Assembly (NCBI GenBank): GCA_034008185.1
Contig: CM067083.1
Location: 119,000,837 to 119,064,836, forward strand
DNA: 64,000 nt
Origin: Gorsachius magnificus
Taxonomy: Eukaryota > Chordata > Aves > Pelecaniformes > Ardeidae
Direction of reading: 5' to 3'
Shown: positions 52,283-64,000 of the stretch, in pieces
Position numbering within the stretch: position 1 is the first letter of the stretch
Layout: each line of letters starts with the position of its first letter
Position numbers and translations under genes: made by a program
The notes under the pieces: generated by a model
What the model was told of the DNA's origin: nothing
The model's database searches: none
What the model saw: the letters and a program-made list of their open reading frames with translations, nothing else

Positions 52283-55200
52283 CTGTCTTTATCTCAATCC
52301 ACTTTTACTCTTCTGATTCTCTCCCCCATCCCATTGTGGGGGGAGTGAGCGAGCAGCTGCATGGGGCTTCGTTGCCAGCCGGGGTTAAACCAGGACATTC
52401 CAATACCAACTGGCAGCAATTCAGTGAAGCTGGTTGCAGCCATCATTCCCTTCACACTGGTACAGTAGATGAGAAGGCCAAGTATTTTGATTTTATGAAA
52501 CGCAGTGAAGGAAGAAGTCTCAGTAAGAGCTGAAATTCAAGCTCTTCTTCATCTGAGTTGTAGCACTTGCTTCTTAACGCACTCACTATTTCTGCCATAG
52601 TCACAACCTGGATTTCACAACAGCATAAAGCCCATATGCAGCGTCTCAGATTGTAACACGGGGCAGAAATACACTACTTAAAGTTTTCTTTCATCTCAGC
52701 TCTCTCTTTATGGCTTGCTTCTGGTAGCTTGCATTCCTCAGACCGCTGCTGGGTAACGAATTTCCAGTATAACAGATTAAAGCAATATCCAAACCATTTG
52801 GGAACCTAGCACTTTCTGGAAATCAGAAACTGCTGCTTTACGCAATCTATGTTTAGAATTACTAGCAGAAGGGAGCAATTTTTAAAGGAAAAGGAAATAA
52901 AGCAGTTATACTGATTTTTCCTTTTTATCCCTATTTTGGCAGTTTTACTTGCTGCTGACCGTGTCCTTAGGATATTGCTATATCGCTTCCCTGCTTCCAC
53001 AGATTCATCTACACATTCATTTTTCTTCTATGCTGTTTTTGCTTCCTATACTCCAGGCTTTCTGTGGTCCATATAGTTTATCAGATGTTCTTCCTTCACC
53101 CTTTCTTCCCACAGCCTTATATGCCCTTGGCTCTTCAGCATCAAACTGTGGTCTTTCTTATTACTGTGTTTCCAGTTATACATTTGATTGCTATTTGCAT
53201 CAAGCATATGAAGTGTGACCACGAGCCTCCTCTAACCGCTTGTCAAATCTCTTCTTTGGTTCCTAAAAAATACAGGATAACAATGTTTCCCCACTATGTC
53301 TTGTTCTTAGAGGAAGCATCCTTGTAAATCCCCCTGTGCCAGCTGCATGCTGCATGTGCCGACAATCCCCAGTTGAAGTGACATTGTCGAACTATAATCC
53401 ATAGTTGCCTCTTCGTATTTGCTAACTCTGTTCTTTTAATAGTCAAACACAATAATCTTCCAAGTGAAAACTAAGGTCTCCGCTTATCTGCATGAAGGGT
53501 GGCAAAGGATCCAAGCAGCAAGTAAAGCTGGAAGGGGAATTTGCTTCCAGCCCCATCCCTGCAACCCTGCAATATGTACTGCCTGCTCTCCCATGTGCTG
53601 GTTTGCAGGGGGTCCCCACACCAGCTCCTTGGATCTGAAAAAACATAGCTTCTCGTGGGGGCTGCGAGTAGGACCATGCTGAAGAGCACTGAAGGACATG
53701 ACTAACTAGCAGGTACTTGGCTCTCAGCATCCCGGCACCTTTTCCTAAATCTTTTGAAATTACCTCATTGATCTTCAGAAAATGCTTTGGGAAAATGAGC
53801 TAGGCTCCACTGTTCATCTGCACTTTACTTTGGATTTCCATGGGTGAAAATCTGCCGTGGGCTGCAGTAGTTGTGTTGCTAGTTGCCGAAGTGGGGTCTG
53901 TTCATGCTCCTTCCGGGAGAGTCCAGCTCTAAGGTTTTATGTGTCTCTCAGACTCCCATCTTATCTAATCACAGGCAGTCAAGTGCCTACAGTAAAGACC
54001 TCCATTGACTGGAGGGAGCTCTGAAGATCCCCACAATGCCTGTGTCAGGAAGGACTTGCTGGTTTGGTCCTGGTATGTGCAGAGAAACAGAAGCATCATG
54101 AAATAAGAGAGATCCTTGTACCAGATGCTTCCAAATACTTGATAAAGATGTGTTTGTATTTTTCCATTAGGAAAAAAAAATATTGTCGGCTTTGTAGTGA
54201 GACAAAATACGTATGTGGTGTGTCAGAGAATGGGCTTCTCTACTTCACCTTCCATCAATCTTCCCCCTTCCAAAAACTCTTCTCCATAAATCAGTGTGGA
54301 AATGGCAGAAATCATGCCCTTTTCTCCCTGGCTTATCATTGTCATGGCTGAATTCACAGGATGAGTCTATCAAAGTCAATGGAATTGCCTCAGAAATTAA
54401 TTTGTCTGGGATAGCTTGCAACAGATGTGCTGTTGGCTTCTGCTTTTATTATTTTTGTGCTCATACCATGGCCCTGTTGTGTGAGATCCATTCCAGGCCC
54501 TGAGGACCCTGCAACACAAACTCATTCAGGAGACTGAGAGAAGGGAAAAGAGAAAAATTTGACCAATGTCACAAAGGATACCTGGCTTTAGAAATTGAAT
54601 GTGACCCTCACGTCTTCCTTGCATGGTCTGATTTTGGACCATGCCACACAACTTCTACAAAACACAGGTGGGAGTAACCATGCGGGAGGATAAATGTCTG
54701 CTTAGGAAGGTGTCCAGGACTTGCCATCACCATGTAAAAAGAGAGAAGAACAAGCCACCTGAACTACTTTCTAATTCAATACTTGTGATTGAAATATTTT
54801 CTCTCGCTATGAAGCATTTATTTGTGACAGATGCAATTGAACTCAGCTGGAATCAGACCACAAGTTATTTGTCTAAGGAGGGCATTGCTGCAGAGGTGGA
54901 GGTGCATTGCACCACTGTTGTGTAGCTGTTTGCTTCATATTTGGCCATGAGCCACTACCAAAACTCTATCAAGAGGACTGAGACAGCTGCTCTAATACTA
55001 TATATGTCTATGCTATGGACTCTGGGACCTCTATTCAAGCACAGATAAGCATTTAAGGGGAAAGAGGATGAAGAAGGGAAGCAGCTTGCTCATCTGCTGG
55101 TCTACACCCAGACATGCCCACCCAAAGATCTACAAGCAAGAATAACCATATCCTCTTAGGAGAACCATAATGATATTGGGAAGGTCAGAGTCTTGCTGGA

Positions 55201-55698
55201 AATAGCTCAGCCACACTAAACATTGGCTGATAAAGGAGAAAAGAGGAAAACTCTTTTGCTCAATGAAAAGATAAATGAGCAAGAGCATCAGCCACGGTGC
55301 CAGCAGAATTGCTACAGGCGCCAGCTTTACCGGAGAGGTAGCAACAGCAATGGCAAATAATTTTTATAATCCCTAGCTGATATTAGCGTCCTTCTGTTCA
55401 AGTATCTAGCCGAAGTCACAGCATAATTAACCTTGGCTGGATTATAAGATCAGCAATGTCCTGAAGAGACTTGCCCTGAAAGAATAGGTACTGTCACATA
55501 TGTGAGTAGGAAAATCATATAAAAATCTTACCAGGAATTTTGCATATGGCATTTCACAGCTAAATATGAGCATTTATAGGAATGAAATATGTGAAAAGTG
55601 AGATATAAGGCCTGAGCATCAGTTTGTAAGAGAACTTTTTTTACATCTCAGAAGTGTGATCCAGTCACAAGCAGGAGGAGGCTCAGGTATATACTTTT

Positions 55699-55756
55699 AT
55701 GGTTACCAAAGTACTATTGTACCATATAACTAACTATGGCTACCAAAGTACTACTG
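55699..55756. repeat. short direct duplication (21 bp, period 37)
   Basis: Two copies of a 21-bp word containing TACCAAAGTACTA, differing at two positions, with starts 37 bp apart. This is a minor local duplication. Confidence 0.75.
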
Positions 55757-57039
55757 ATTTGGTGTATTTTTCCTTAATACACGGTTCAGCCATCATGGGC
55801 TTTCACACCAGAGAAGGGGGCGCTGCCTCCCCAGAAAACACCAGCAGGCAGTTTTACACCGCTGTTCCCACCCTGTGTAGTTCATGAGCAGACCCCTGTT
55901 TTTTGTCTCAGTGACTGCCACCCTATCTGGGACGGGCAAACAGCAGCTGTCATGGCAAGACTGTTGATAAGGATTTATCCTGCTTCATCCTCCAGCATTA
56001 CAATGTATTTAGGTAAGCAAAAGCCCCCAAATTACCACTTAAATATGGATTAATTAAAGACAGATTTTTGCCATTAAACGTGTCTTATTGAGTAGGAAAG
56101 AAGGTTAAAACTTGGAAAATTACTGACCAGGTTTTTCATCTAAGAACTGAGCCTAGAATACAAGTGAAAGGGTGAAAGGGTGTCCTTGGATGGGTGAAGA
56201 GGTTCAAGATGAGGCTCAGGAGAGAAAAAAAAAAAGGTGAAAGAAAGAAAAAAAAAAAAACCCACCCCCAAAGAAACAACCACTCATCGTGAATCTTGTA
56301 CCTATTCTGATGAAGTTGTAATGACTTAAGTTTCTTCTTTGTGTTAGTTAAAAAATTTTTAATATCTTTCCAAAAAAATACAGTTCTTCTCTGACAGAAG
56401 AAAAGGCGTAAGTGATACATTCTCAGGAACAGCTACTATAATTACACTGAGGTTATAATGAGACGATAACACAGCTACATTGCAGTTAACTTTGAGATAC
56501 TTTTCGTGCCCATTTGTCACATAACTGACAGTTCATCTATGTGATGAAGTTATTGATTTTTTTTCTCTATTTCTTTCATGCTTAATAAGCACAGTTTGCG
56601 GCATAGAAGTAGTAACAGAAGCGTTTTAGCCTAAAATATAATTATACAGAAACAGCTTCAAAATTACAGCATAATTGAAATGCTATTACCCTCTACAAGC
56701 AGTTTTTATATAATGAAGTGTACAACCATGAATGTATAACTGGTAACTTTTGAAGTGATCAGATACTCCAGTGGCAGATCTGGTAGGAAACCAAAGACAG
56801 ATGTGTTAAAATATATTTGTGGGTCTTCCTTCAGCTGGCCTCTCAGTTCTATGGAAGGGTCTATGCTCAAAAGCTGCAGTTCACCCATCCTGATTTGTTT
56901 TTAATAGAATATTAAAAAATACAGATTGGTATACAGTATATGGCCTCTTTGCTCATCTGAGTATTTTAATGGCATTTCAGCTTTAGCTTTCTGTCCTTCC
57001 AAGATACCCTTAACGTCAGTATAACTAGGAACAAACTGA

Positions 57040-57360
57040 AAGTAGGAATATTTGACTTATGAATTATAATGTGAGTCTGATAATTAATGAATTACAATAG
57101 AAGTATTACTCTATTTTGAGCCAAATGAAATAAAGAGGCTAGGGGGATTTTTCAATAATAATAAACATGGAACTCTAATTCCTTTTTATGCTCTGTGATC
57201 GCATACAAAAGATCTAATAATTGCATTAGATGTCCTATTTTTGGAGAAATGCATAGCTAGTATTTAGGAAGACTCTTACTGCTCTGATTTATCTATTAAT
57301 GGAGCAAAACCTAGTTAATTACCTAATTTGCATGATATTTTGCATCCACATAGATACTGG
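57040..57360. promoter_or_regulatory. candidate homeodomain/POU-type regulatory segment
   Basis: AT-rich and repeat-free. TAATTA occurs at 57081 and 57316, and a perfect octamer word ATTTGCAT at 57326, just 10 bp from the second TAATTA. A second TTTGCAT lies at about 57339. The pairing of octamer and TAATTA words is typical of neural enhancers bound by POU and homeodomain factors, but this is only word content. Confidence 0.25.
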
Positions 57361-57675
57361 GATGAGCACTGGGGAGAGGTTTTGCACCAATCCATTTTTA
57401 ATAAGGTAATGAAGTTGGCTGGGCTGACTCTGAAGATGAAACCATTGGATGTTTTTCTCCTGTTGGAGTGAGAACTTCTAAATCAATGTACAAATCAAAT
57501 AAGCTTCTGACATGGGGAAGGCAAGAAATTTCCTCCTCCAATGCCAGGGTCCTGCTACCTCACTGGAACTGCAAACCAGTAACCTGCTTGAGGTCCCAAA
57601 TTATTGTTCCATGGTCTAGAGTGGAAGAAGTAAGGAGGATATTGTGACTTGTAACTTCCTACATCTCACCTTCTT

Positions 57676-58232
57676 AGGGAGGTGATTCTGCCCCTCTACT
57701 CTGCTCTGGTGAGACCTCACCTGGAGTACCGCATCCAGCTCTGGAGCCCTCAGCACAAGAAGGACATGGAACTGTTGGAGCGGGTCCAGAGGAGGGCTAC
57801 TAAAACGATCTGAGGGCTGGAGCACCTCTCTTGTGAGAACAGGCTGAGAGAGTTGGGCTTGTTCAGCCTGGAGAAGAGAAGGCTGCGGGGAGACCTGATT
57901 ACGGCCTTTCAGTGCTTAAAGGGGGCCTATAGGAAAGATAGGGAAAATCTTTCTAGTAGGGCCAGCTGTGATGGCCAGGGGTGATGGTTTTAAACTGAAG
58001 CAGGGTAGGAAGAAATTCTTTAGAGTGAGGGTGGTGAAACACTGGAACAGCTTGCCCAGAGAGGTAGTGGAGTCCCCATCCCTGGAAACATTCAGGATGA
58101 GGTTGGACGGGGCTCTGAGCAACCTGATCTGGTTAAGGGTGTCCCTGCTCCCTGCAGGGGGGTTGGACTAGATGACCTCTAGGGGTCCCTTCCAACCCAA
58201 AACATTCTATGATTCTATGATTCTATGATTCT
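57676..58232 (+). mobile_element. CR1 LINE, 5'-truncated 3' portion (about 0.56 kb)
   Basis: Starts at the equivalent of [18 protein letters not shown] and runs through [11 protein letters not shown] and [19 protein letters not shown] to a full CR1 3' end with three ATTCTATG-type units. It has an in-frame TGA at about 57811, a frame change and a loss of about 20 bp in the GRFRLDI region. It is older than copies A and B but of the same subfamily type. Confidence 0.93.
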
Positions 58233-61200
58233 TCCCTTCCTGCTCCACTGTACCATTGCCCTGAGGCAGGACATAATCTTGAAAGCTGCAAGCAAGAGCT
58301 GGGTCAGTAATATCAAGGCAGAAGTTGATAGGTCTACTACTGCTTTTGCCTCCTTTTTACATCACACCTTCTGTGCTCCATGATGTCTCTTCCCAGTCTT
58401 CTTCTGTCACTCCTCTGTCCCTTTGTGTTGGGGTGCCTTTTCTCAATCCATCTAGCCTCCTGTCAGTGTATGCTTGACATTTCTGCAGCCCACGTATCTG
58501 TCAGAAGAGAGGCAAGACATAACTGCCTCAACTTAGAAAAAAGACTTACACAATTTTTGGTGAGGCCTTCCTAAGTCCTGTGCAGCAGAGATAATTTGTG
58601 CAAGAATGCATCTTCCCCAGCTAGTTAAAACCACGGCATCCAATCTAAGCCAGCTAGTTTTCCAGGCGGAGCCTACAGTGGCTGGACAGAGCAGTACCTC
58701 CAAGGAGTGCTCTTTCCCATCCCAGGGTGGGAGTTGGAAATAGGTTTGAATCCACTCTTTGATGTTCTCCTCTCTCTGTGCTGACAAGAAAGGGAGCCAA
58801 GGACAACACATTTAGATTATATACAAAACTCTACATGGCTAAAGTTAGGAGACATTAATTTCATCCTTAGGGTCTTCTGAAAAACTCCCAAATGCTCTAT
58901 GCAAGCACAGAAAAAGTGCCATTAAATAAGAAAGCTCATGAAACAAGCTAGATCTTAAAATGCAAACATCTGCCATTGCAGAAATGAGGGGATTTGGCAG
59001 GAAAGAGCTCTCCAAAGAACAGTCCATAGTCTTCCAATCTCTACTGCTTCAAGTAACAGTTATAATGTCTGAGCCATTTAATACTGAAGAGAGGGCAGAC
59101 TCTCATTGCTGGAGACAAATTACTGGTTCTGGAGAGTCAGCTACAGCATAAAAGTAACAAGCAGCTAAAAAAATATTGTCCTAATTACACTGGGTCATAT
59201 ATTGAAATATGGTAATTTGAGTGCTGAGTCACCAAGAGTGCTGAGGAAAAAGTTTCTGCTATAAAACAAAATTGGTGAAGTCTGTTTTCTGTCTTTAAAG
59301 CCATCATTGCAAAAAGGATAAATAAAACCACATGGGCTTTTGATCTAATCAATGCAATTGCGCTTGATTTTAATCCACCATTTTTTAACACATTTGGAGT
59401 TTTATTCAGATTATTTACCTTTGGGTCTAAGGTGAATTTTAACAACTAACGTGACATTGACGCTCAAAGAGTAATTCGAGCTCCTTATTATCCAGGGCAG
59501 AAAGATGTCAGCTATCTCTGGACCCAGTGGAGAAATGTCCACATAAAAATTCAACCCGTGTATTTTAACTATTCAAAAGTTAGGCTTATAGCCTAAATTA
59601 GGGGAGAGAAGTGCCACCTCCAGCACCAAGTGCTTGTGATAACATCCATATCATAAATGTCTCATCATGGTTTCCTGTTTGGATGGAAAAATTCCTCCAT
59701 CAATATTTTTACCTGGGCTTCTTTTTTGAGTTTTAACCCTGGCAGAGTGTGAGCCAAATAACCTGGTGCATACCAAGCTATTGTTCATCTTCAGCCTCTC
59801 TGAGAAGAATGAAAGATCTCTGTAGGTCTCATGCACATGAGATAATCTTCTCATGGCATGCCACGTAAACCTGATGGCACATAATTCATAAGAGATAAAG
59901 GGACATCCAAATACAGGCTTTAAAAAGTACTTGGCTTTCTTGAAAAATGTGCCAGCAGCCTTGGTTTCCCTAGCATTGTGCAAGAGAGGACAAGAGCCAT
60001 CTGATAACACAAAAAGAAAACAAGATGATAGAAGTCTCAACTCAATTTTAAGGGTAATCACCAAGTTTCCCTGTTTTCCAAATGCCTCCCTGAGCTTAGT
60101 CCAATAATTGCCTATGGACATGTTTGAGATTTTGATCTGAATTGCTTAGTTGCCAGAAAGATAATGAAGTAAGGATAGATCATGACAAAAAGAAAAATGT
60201 AACTCAGTGGGTTTCAGTATCAACCTAACTACTATTATCGTAACAGAAAACATAATACAGCATTGGAACCCAAAATTCTACAGAAATGATTCCATAGTCT
60301 CCTTCCTATTTTAAATTCTCATGCTCTTGAGGAATGATATAAAAATTTCCAGTTTGATTAGGCCAAAATTTCCAGCTCAAAGTAACGCACAAATGTGTGG
60401 TAGAGCTGGCATAAATCAGTCGCAGTTCAGTGAAGCTTACAATGAGTTGAGCTCTGCTGTTTAACACAAGAATTTTTCCCTGAGCATTATTTTCAGCCCT
60501 GGCTGATGCAGCAATGGAGCCCATTTCTTCACACAGCACAGACTCACAGACACAACAAGTGCATATATCATCAGCACTGTGGCCGTATTTGAATCAAGGT
60601 GGCATCAATACCAAGTATTGGTGGGCTTCATTTTCTAACCACGATGCTGCAAAATTACACAAAAAAAGCAGGTAGTAGAAAAACTGTTGGTTCCAGAATT
60701 TAATAGGAAATCAGCTGGTGACTTAAGAAACTTACTTTCAGGAGACAGATATGTGAGAACAAAAAAGAACAGAAGTTCATCCCTTAAATCCTCTCCTCTC
60801 CTCTCCTCTCCTCTCCTCTCCTCTCCTCTCCTCTCCTCTCCTCTCCTCTCCTCTCCTCTCCTCTCCTCTCCCTTTTTTTAAAGAACAACTTTCTCTGGCA
60901 TCTGAAAATTGCTGTAAAAGTCACCTCTGGGAATAACAGCTCAAGCATCCCTGAGTTTAAGCTCTACTTCAGAGAAAAATAATGTGATTCCTCTCTAATT
61001 GCCATAAACTTAGCTCACTCACTGCAACTAGATGTCAAAATTTTAAATTCCCTGATCAGGCTGGCATTTAGTTACTCTATCCAATGAGATGGGAAAATGA
61101 TCTTAAAATAGAAGTAAGTATATAAATATATGTTTGTATTTCTGAGGATAGAATTAAAGTGTCTTGTTTCATTTGTGAGAGCCTTGCAATTTTTTCTGCA

Positions 61201-63876
61201 GCTGAATCTGAGGTCTGACAAAGTAGGAACATGCTCTCTGGGCTGATTAAACCAAGGGAATTTCACAGCCTCGGCAGACGAGGGTTGAAGGCCTCCTGAT
61301 GCAGTAATGCTGCATGCTCCACTCCCAAGAGGTGAGAGAGAATATTGCAGGTTTGCTGAGGGCTGGGGTTTTTATGAAGGGTTTGTTGCCACATTGCATT
61401 GGTCTGCACCGAGAGATCCTTCCTCCATGGGGAGAAGCAGCTGACACTGGCAGTTTTCAAGTAAAATTCTTTGTAGGACAGAATAATAAAAGATCATTGT
61501 GATTTTCTGATGTGACCTCCCTTTCAGGACTGACAATAGAAATTATTGCCTTTCTGGAACTAACTGCATAAAGCAAGAAAATAATGAAAGACAAGACACT
61601 CTCATCCTACTTGCTTTGTTACTCACCTTAACTCCACGGAACTCAGTGTGAGCCCTAGGTTCATGGCCCTTGTGGAAAGCACAGGGGGAGCTTTTTCAAG
61701 ATGGTACCCCAAAGTGAGTGAAAACTTCTGAAAGTGTAGGCTGCCATATTATTATTCCCCAAGTCCACTGCATTGGGTCAGACAGAAGGAAAACAGGCAA
61801 TAGGCAGCGAGTAGCTAGGAAGGAATATGACCACGGGGAATAAAAAAAAAACATGAGGAAGGTATAGGAGCAGAGAGAAGCCCTTGGGAGTACGTCCAGT
61901 TCCTGGGAGTTTGGCAGTAGTGACAGTCCAAAGGAAACCTGGCTCTTTCAAAGAGGAACCAAACAAAAAACCCCAAAATAAAATACAGAAGGAATTTGCA
62001 TAAAGAGGAAAAGGACTAGGCCAAAGGAAAAGGCAAAGTGAGTTTGTTTAAGGACTGGCCATGATGCTCGAACAGATAGAGATGGAAAACTTTTCTAGCA
62101 AGATGCAGGTGAAGACAACTGGGAATTCATGTTCCAGGCTCCTCAACCACCTCATAGCCTGTAACACTAACAACCAACACCGATGTGTTGAAAAAAACCC
62201 ACACTGTTGTCATCACTGTTTGGATGTTTCACCACTTCCAGCACCTGTTGCTACAAGCATCTCCTCTGCAGTCCTTGGGCTGTAGAGAGCATGGAGGAGG
62301 CTGGAGAGCACTTCAAGGAGGGCTTGACAACAGCTCTGTGTGGGGATGGCACCGTCATGACACCATGGTCATGGACATCAGTGCAGAGAAGTGCATTTTA
62401 TCTTTCTATTGTAGGTTTATTTCTCATTCATTCCTACTTGCACAGCATTACAACATTACATCTTGCTCCTCTAATGATTACTTACGGTCCTTACTCAGAA
62501 AAGCACCTTTTAAAACAAATAACCATGACTAAATAACCGAAACAAGTAACCACCACTAGTTACTCCATCACTGCTACCGGATCTTGTCTTCCCTTTTGTT
62601 ATTAGATTTTTATTTTCATAACAATTTTCATTGCGATTTTCTCTTTCTGTTAAAACGATCCAGTGGAATTGCTGATGGCATTTTTGAGAGTCAGGTCAGG
62701 CTAAGAGAAAACAAGCTGAAAAGAGATGACCTCCTTTACAAAGAGACAGAGCCCCCACCACTCTTGAACTGATAAACTGAAGGTGATCTTTTATTCTTCA
62801 GTCTCTACAAAACTTTATTTGCTCTATTTCTGAATTCCTGAATCATATGTACAGTTGCGTGAAATGAAGCTGGAGCCTGGGAGGCTAAAATATGAGAGTA
62901 AAATCTCATGTAAACTTTGCAGTAGACTTCTGTGATAATTGCATCCAGCATCAGGGAATATTCCATGATTTATCACTTTATTTATTTTTTGCCATTTTTT
63001 TGCCAAGAGCAAAAAAAATCTATAGCTATTTGACTGACATGAATAGGCATACTTCCAGTTAACTCTGTAGACTTATGTTCTCTAACACCCTGTGGTGGAC
63101 CTGGTATTATTTATCTCTCATGGAAGAATGTATAAATGGAAAAAAATATACCTTGATACATTTATGGTCCTGCAAGAGCCATGCTTCTGCAAAGTGTCTT
63201 CCTTAGTGCAAAATAGAACAAGCCTTTGACTATCATATAAGCAAATAACATTATTGGTAAAGGTACACTCTTTTATGCAGTTGAGAATATCTGTATCTGC
63301 TTTTTAATTTTTTTTTTTTTTACATTTATGCTGTCTTGGATACTTTGAGGGGTCAAGCAAAAAGTTTACTTTTTCTGGACTGGAAAGTGGGATGGGAGTA
63401 ATCACATAAACTTAGCTGGACCACAAGGGAAATTATTTTCTCTCTATTTAGTACTACTGAGAAGTTGTCTTATTTTTATATTTTGATAACTGAGGAAAGA
63501 AAATTTAAGAAAGCCTTTCTGTAAAAGCATGCTACTTTCTTTAAACTTTAAGGTGTTGATGTTTCTCCTAAGAATAAAGCAGGCACATAAATTTATGTTG
63601 TTGTAATTTTATAACGGATGTCTCTAGCAGATGGCACATTTTAATGAGGCTGAAAAATCCCTATGGGCTCAAAAGAACAGGGAACATAACAAACATTTCA
63701 TAAGCAAGCTAAATCTAATATACTTAAAAAACAAAAGAAGACTTTTTTTCCAGTAGCCAACCTATATACTGAATGTTTTTATTCTCAGGGGTCTTTAAAA
63801 CAAAACAAACCCTATCCATTTTAAATGTGCTTGAAAATCATTTTGATCTCCTCTAGGATGTTTCTTATGTTTCTTA
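58233..63876. other. intron 2 stretch, no gene seen
   Basis: Mostly unique AT-rich sequence with one pentanucleotide array (60791-60870) and a T-run near 63309. Frames are under about 157 codons and match nothing I know. Confidence 0.55.
60791..60870. repeat. (CTCTC)n pentanucleotide microsatellite, 16 units
   Basis: Eighty bases of perfect CTCTC repeats, flanked by CCTT-type ends. One strand is pure pyrimidine and the other pure purine, so the tract could form a triplex, and it is expected to vary in length between individuals. Confidence 0.95.
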
Positions 63877-64000
63877 GGTTAGACATTAGGAAAAATTTTT
63901 TCAATGAAAGGGCTGTCAAGCACTGGAAGGGGCTGCTCAGGGAAGTGGTCAAGTCCCCATTCCTGGAGGTATTTAAAAGCCGGGCAGAAGCAGTGCTTAG
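63877..64000 (+). mobile_element. CR1 LINE fragment, cut by the window end
   Basis: The plus-strand translation reads [20 protein letters not shown], then [20 protein letters not shown]. This is the CR1 C-terminal block with residues of yet another subfamily. It begins abruptly at about 63877, so it is 5'-truncated, and it continues past base 64000. Its 3' end is not visible. Confidence 0.85.

Larger units (their letters stand above)
51837..52397 (+). mobile_element. complete solo LTR of an avian ERVL-type endogenous retrovirus
   Basis: A 561-bp LTR that starts TGTCCTGG and ends CCAGGACA, a perfect 8-bp terminal inverted repeat with the retroviral TG...CA ends. It is flanked by a perfect 5-bp target-site duplication TTCCA (51832-51836 and 52398-52402). 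Inside are a TGACGTC CRE-type word (52075), a TATATAAA box (52090) and an ATTAAA polyadenylation word (52277). No internal retroviral genes remain, so it arose by recombination between two LTRs. The 5-bp duplication fits an ERVL-type integrase. The orientation is the same as PTCHD4. Its intact ends suggest moderate age. Confidence 0.93.
52398..57675. other. intron 2 stretch, no gene seen
   Basis: Unique sequence after the LTR. It contains a short direct duplication at 55699-55756, A-rich runs near 56224-56262 and an AT-rich segment with homeodomain and octamer words at 57.04-57.36 kb. No repeat family is recognised otherwise. Confidence 0.55.

Noticed and set aside
60791..60870. Short regular repeat array considered as a CRISPR-like structure
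   Set aside because: It is a perfect 5-bp microsatellite with no spacers, in a eukaryotic intron.
61765..61800. ATTGGGTCAGACAGAAGG, resembling the reverse of an old LINE 3' end
   Set aside because: Short, and no body of the element is found next to it. It may be coincidence.

Overview
The window is vertebrate nuclear DNA and almost certainly avian. It has long non-coding stretches, a C/G-rich CpG-island promoter, CR1 (chicken repeat 1) LINE insertions with the bird-type 3' tail of ATTCTATG units, and an ERVL-type solo LTR whose layout resembles LTRs common in bird genomes. I cannot name the species. There is no bacterial content, operon, CRISPR array or RNA gene that I can see.

The only host gene I recognise is PTCHD4 (patched domain-containing 4), on the + strand. 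About 5.8 kb of 5' flank leads into a CpG island (about 5.87-6.89 kb). Coding exon 1 follows (6891-7490, with an alternative start at 6942), then a 25.2-kb intron 1 (7491-32678) and coding exon 2 (32679-33159). Intron 2 begins at 33160 and runs off the window. The large final exon, which should carry the rest of the sterol-sensing domain and the second half of the transporter fold, is not present. Both exons read cleanly and their splice sites keep the frame.

The two introns differ. Intron 1 holds one short CR1 tail and one very old LINE fragment. Intron 2 is a repeat trap. It holds two nearly identical long CR1 copies facing each other tail to tail (39104-41492 on + and 43327-45356 on -), further truncated CR1 pieces (46.3, 48.8, 57.7 and 63.9 kb), older LINE remnants, a complete 561-bp solo LTR with a perfect 5-bp target duplication (51837-52397), and a pentanucleotide array (60791-60870). 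Some AT-rich intron segments carry clusters of homeodomain and POU-type words and may be regulatory.

Nothing here looks like a new gene system. The most unusual feature is the inverted CR1 pair. The two arms of about 2 kb appear to differ by only a few bases, and both carry the same frameshift just before the reverse-transcriptase catalytic LADD motif. They could fold into a long hairpin in the PTCHD4 pre-mRNA, and they raise a question about how a broken element was copied. Secondary points are a start-codon and overlapping-uORF arrangement in PTCHD4, and long C, G and A runs in its promoter.
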